Below the pieces are notes generated by a model. It made no database searches and had not been told where the DNA came from. It saw only the letters and a list, made by a program, of their open reading frames with translations. Positions 63,939-64,000 of a stretch of DNA of 64,000 bases are shown piece by piece (positions within the stretch are counted from its first letter, which is position 1; every line of letters starts with the position of its first letter). A program made the translations under genes and the position numbers. The stretch is from Brevundimonas sp. (lineage in GTDB: Bacteria; Pseudomonadota; Alphaproteobacteria; Caulobacterales; Caulobacteraceae): positions 1 through 64,000 of the forward strand of contig NZ_JAUYNX010000024.1 of the NCBI RefSeq assembly GCF_030704825.1, read 5' to 3'.

Positions 63939-64000
63939 CTAGCGGCGGACCTGGACCCGCGCTTCGAGATCGGCCCAGCGGCGGGTCAGCTCGCGGAGCT
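63939..64000 (-). CDS. end of an off-window gene
   Basis: A minus-strand frame enters from the right edge and ends at TAG 63939-63941. Its 19 last residues read LRELTRRWADLEARVQVRR, an amphipathic basic helix, like the end of a coiled-coil protein. The rest is outside the window. Confidence 0.45.
   Translation of the reverse strand, partial: LRELTRRWADLEARVQVRR

Overview
The window is a G+C-rich (roughly 70% by eye) chromosomal segment of an alphaproteobacterium, most likely Caulobacterales and close to Brevundimonas/Caulobacter. This rests on the fliF-fliG-fliH(FlbE)-fliN-flbD-flhA gene order, CtrA-type TTAA-N7-TTAA boxes in front of flagellar operons, GANTC (CcrM-type) sites, CarD, a Suv3-like helicase and frequent GTG starts. 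No tools were run; every assignment is from reading motifs, so names are family-level unless stated.

Layout. 1-5.1 kb: possible tail of an off-window gene, a small secreted protein, then an isoprenoid/quinone run on the minus strand (xseB-csaA-ispA-coq7-dxs). 5.1-16.5 kb: periplasmic cyclophilin, histidine phosphatase, HDAC-like deacetylase, an HxlR regulator divergent from a quinone-oxidoreductase-like gene, GNAT, a TonB-C-like protein, a CoxE-like VWA protein, two tandem Cys-rich secreted paralogs, CsbD, NUDIX, and a three-gene two-component set (CHASE3 kinase, single-domain regulator, REC-HWE kinase). 17.2-33.9 kb: flagellar export and basal-body genes in four units (fliF-G-H-N-flbD-bla-flhA; fliQ-R-flhB; flgB-C-fliE; fliO-P), split by folE, a spermidine-synthase-like gene, an acyltransferase, a VOC protein and a 2OG-Fe(II) oxygenase. 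A class A beta-lactamase gene sits inside the fliF operon. 34-49.6 kb: hup, a 948-residue envelope protein, CinA, DUF983, a 31-codon membrane microprotein, tRNA-Arg(CCU), an Excalibur protein, Suv3-like helicase, S4 protein, fdxA, carD, cytochrome c, rpmB, MmcQ/YjbR, M1 peptidase, transglutaminase and HNH protein. 49.6-56.8 kb: TRIC channel, AlkA-like glycosylase, gluQ, ppk2, serine hydrolase, extensin-like protein, cspA, a DMT exporter and an HTH protein. 59.8-64 kb: uvrB, a small membrane protein, a PEP-mutase-like enzyme, ogt, and the end of an off-window gene.

The most unusual stretch is about 57.0-59.75 kb. Base composition drops sharply toward A+T, and three genes not typical of the core genome sit there: an MT-A70 adenine methyltransferase, a DGQHR-domain (DndB-like) protein, and a four-TM membrane protein. 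A nested palindrome lies upstream of the methyltransferase and a 148-bp dyad repeat lies on the left side. I propose it as a small acquired modification/defence-type island; this is inference.

Regulation visible in the sequence: three minus-strand flagellar operons (fliF, fliQ, flgB) share one promoter module, a CtrA-like box and a GGCA-N5-TGCC element with identical spacing. A fourth CtrA-like box faces fliO. This fits CtrA-controlled class II flagellar expression, with FlbD encoded in the same operon for later classes.
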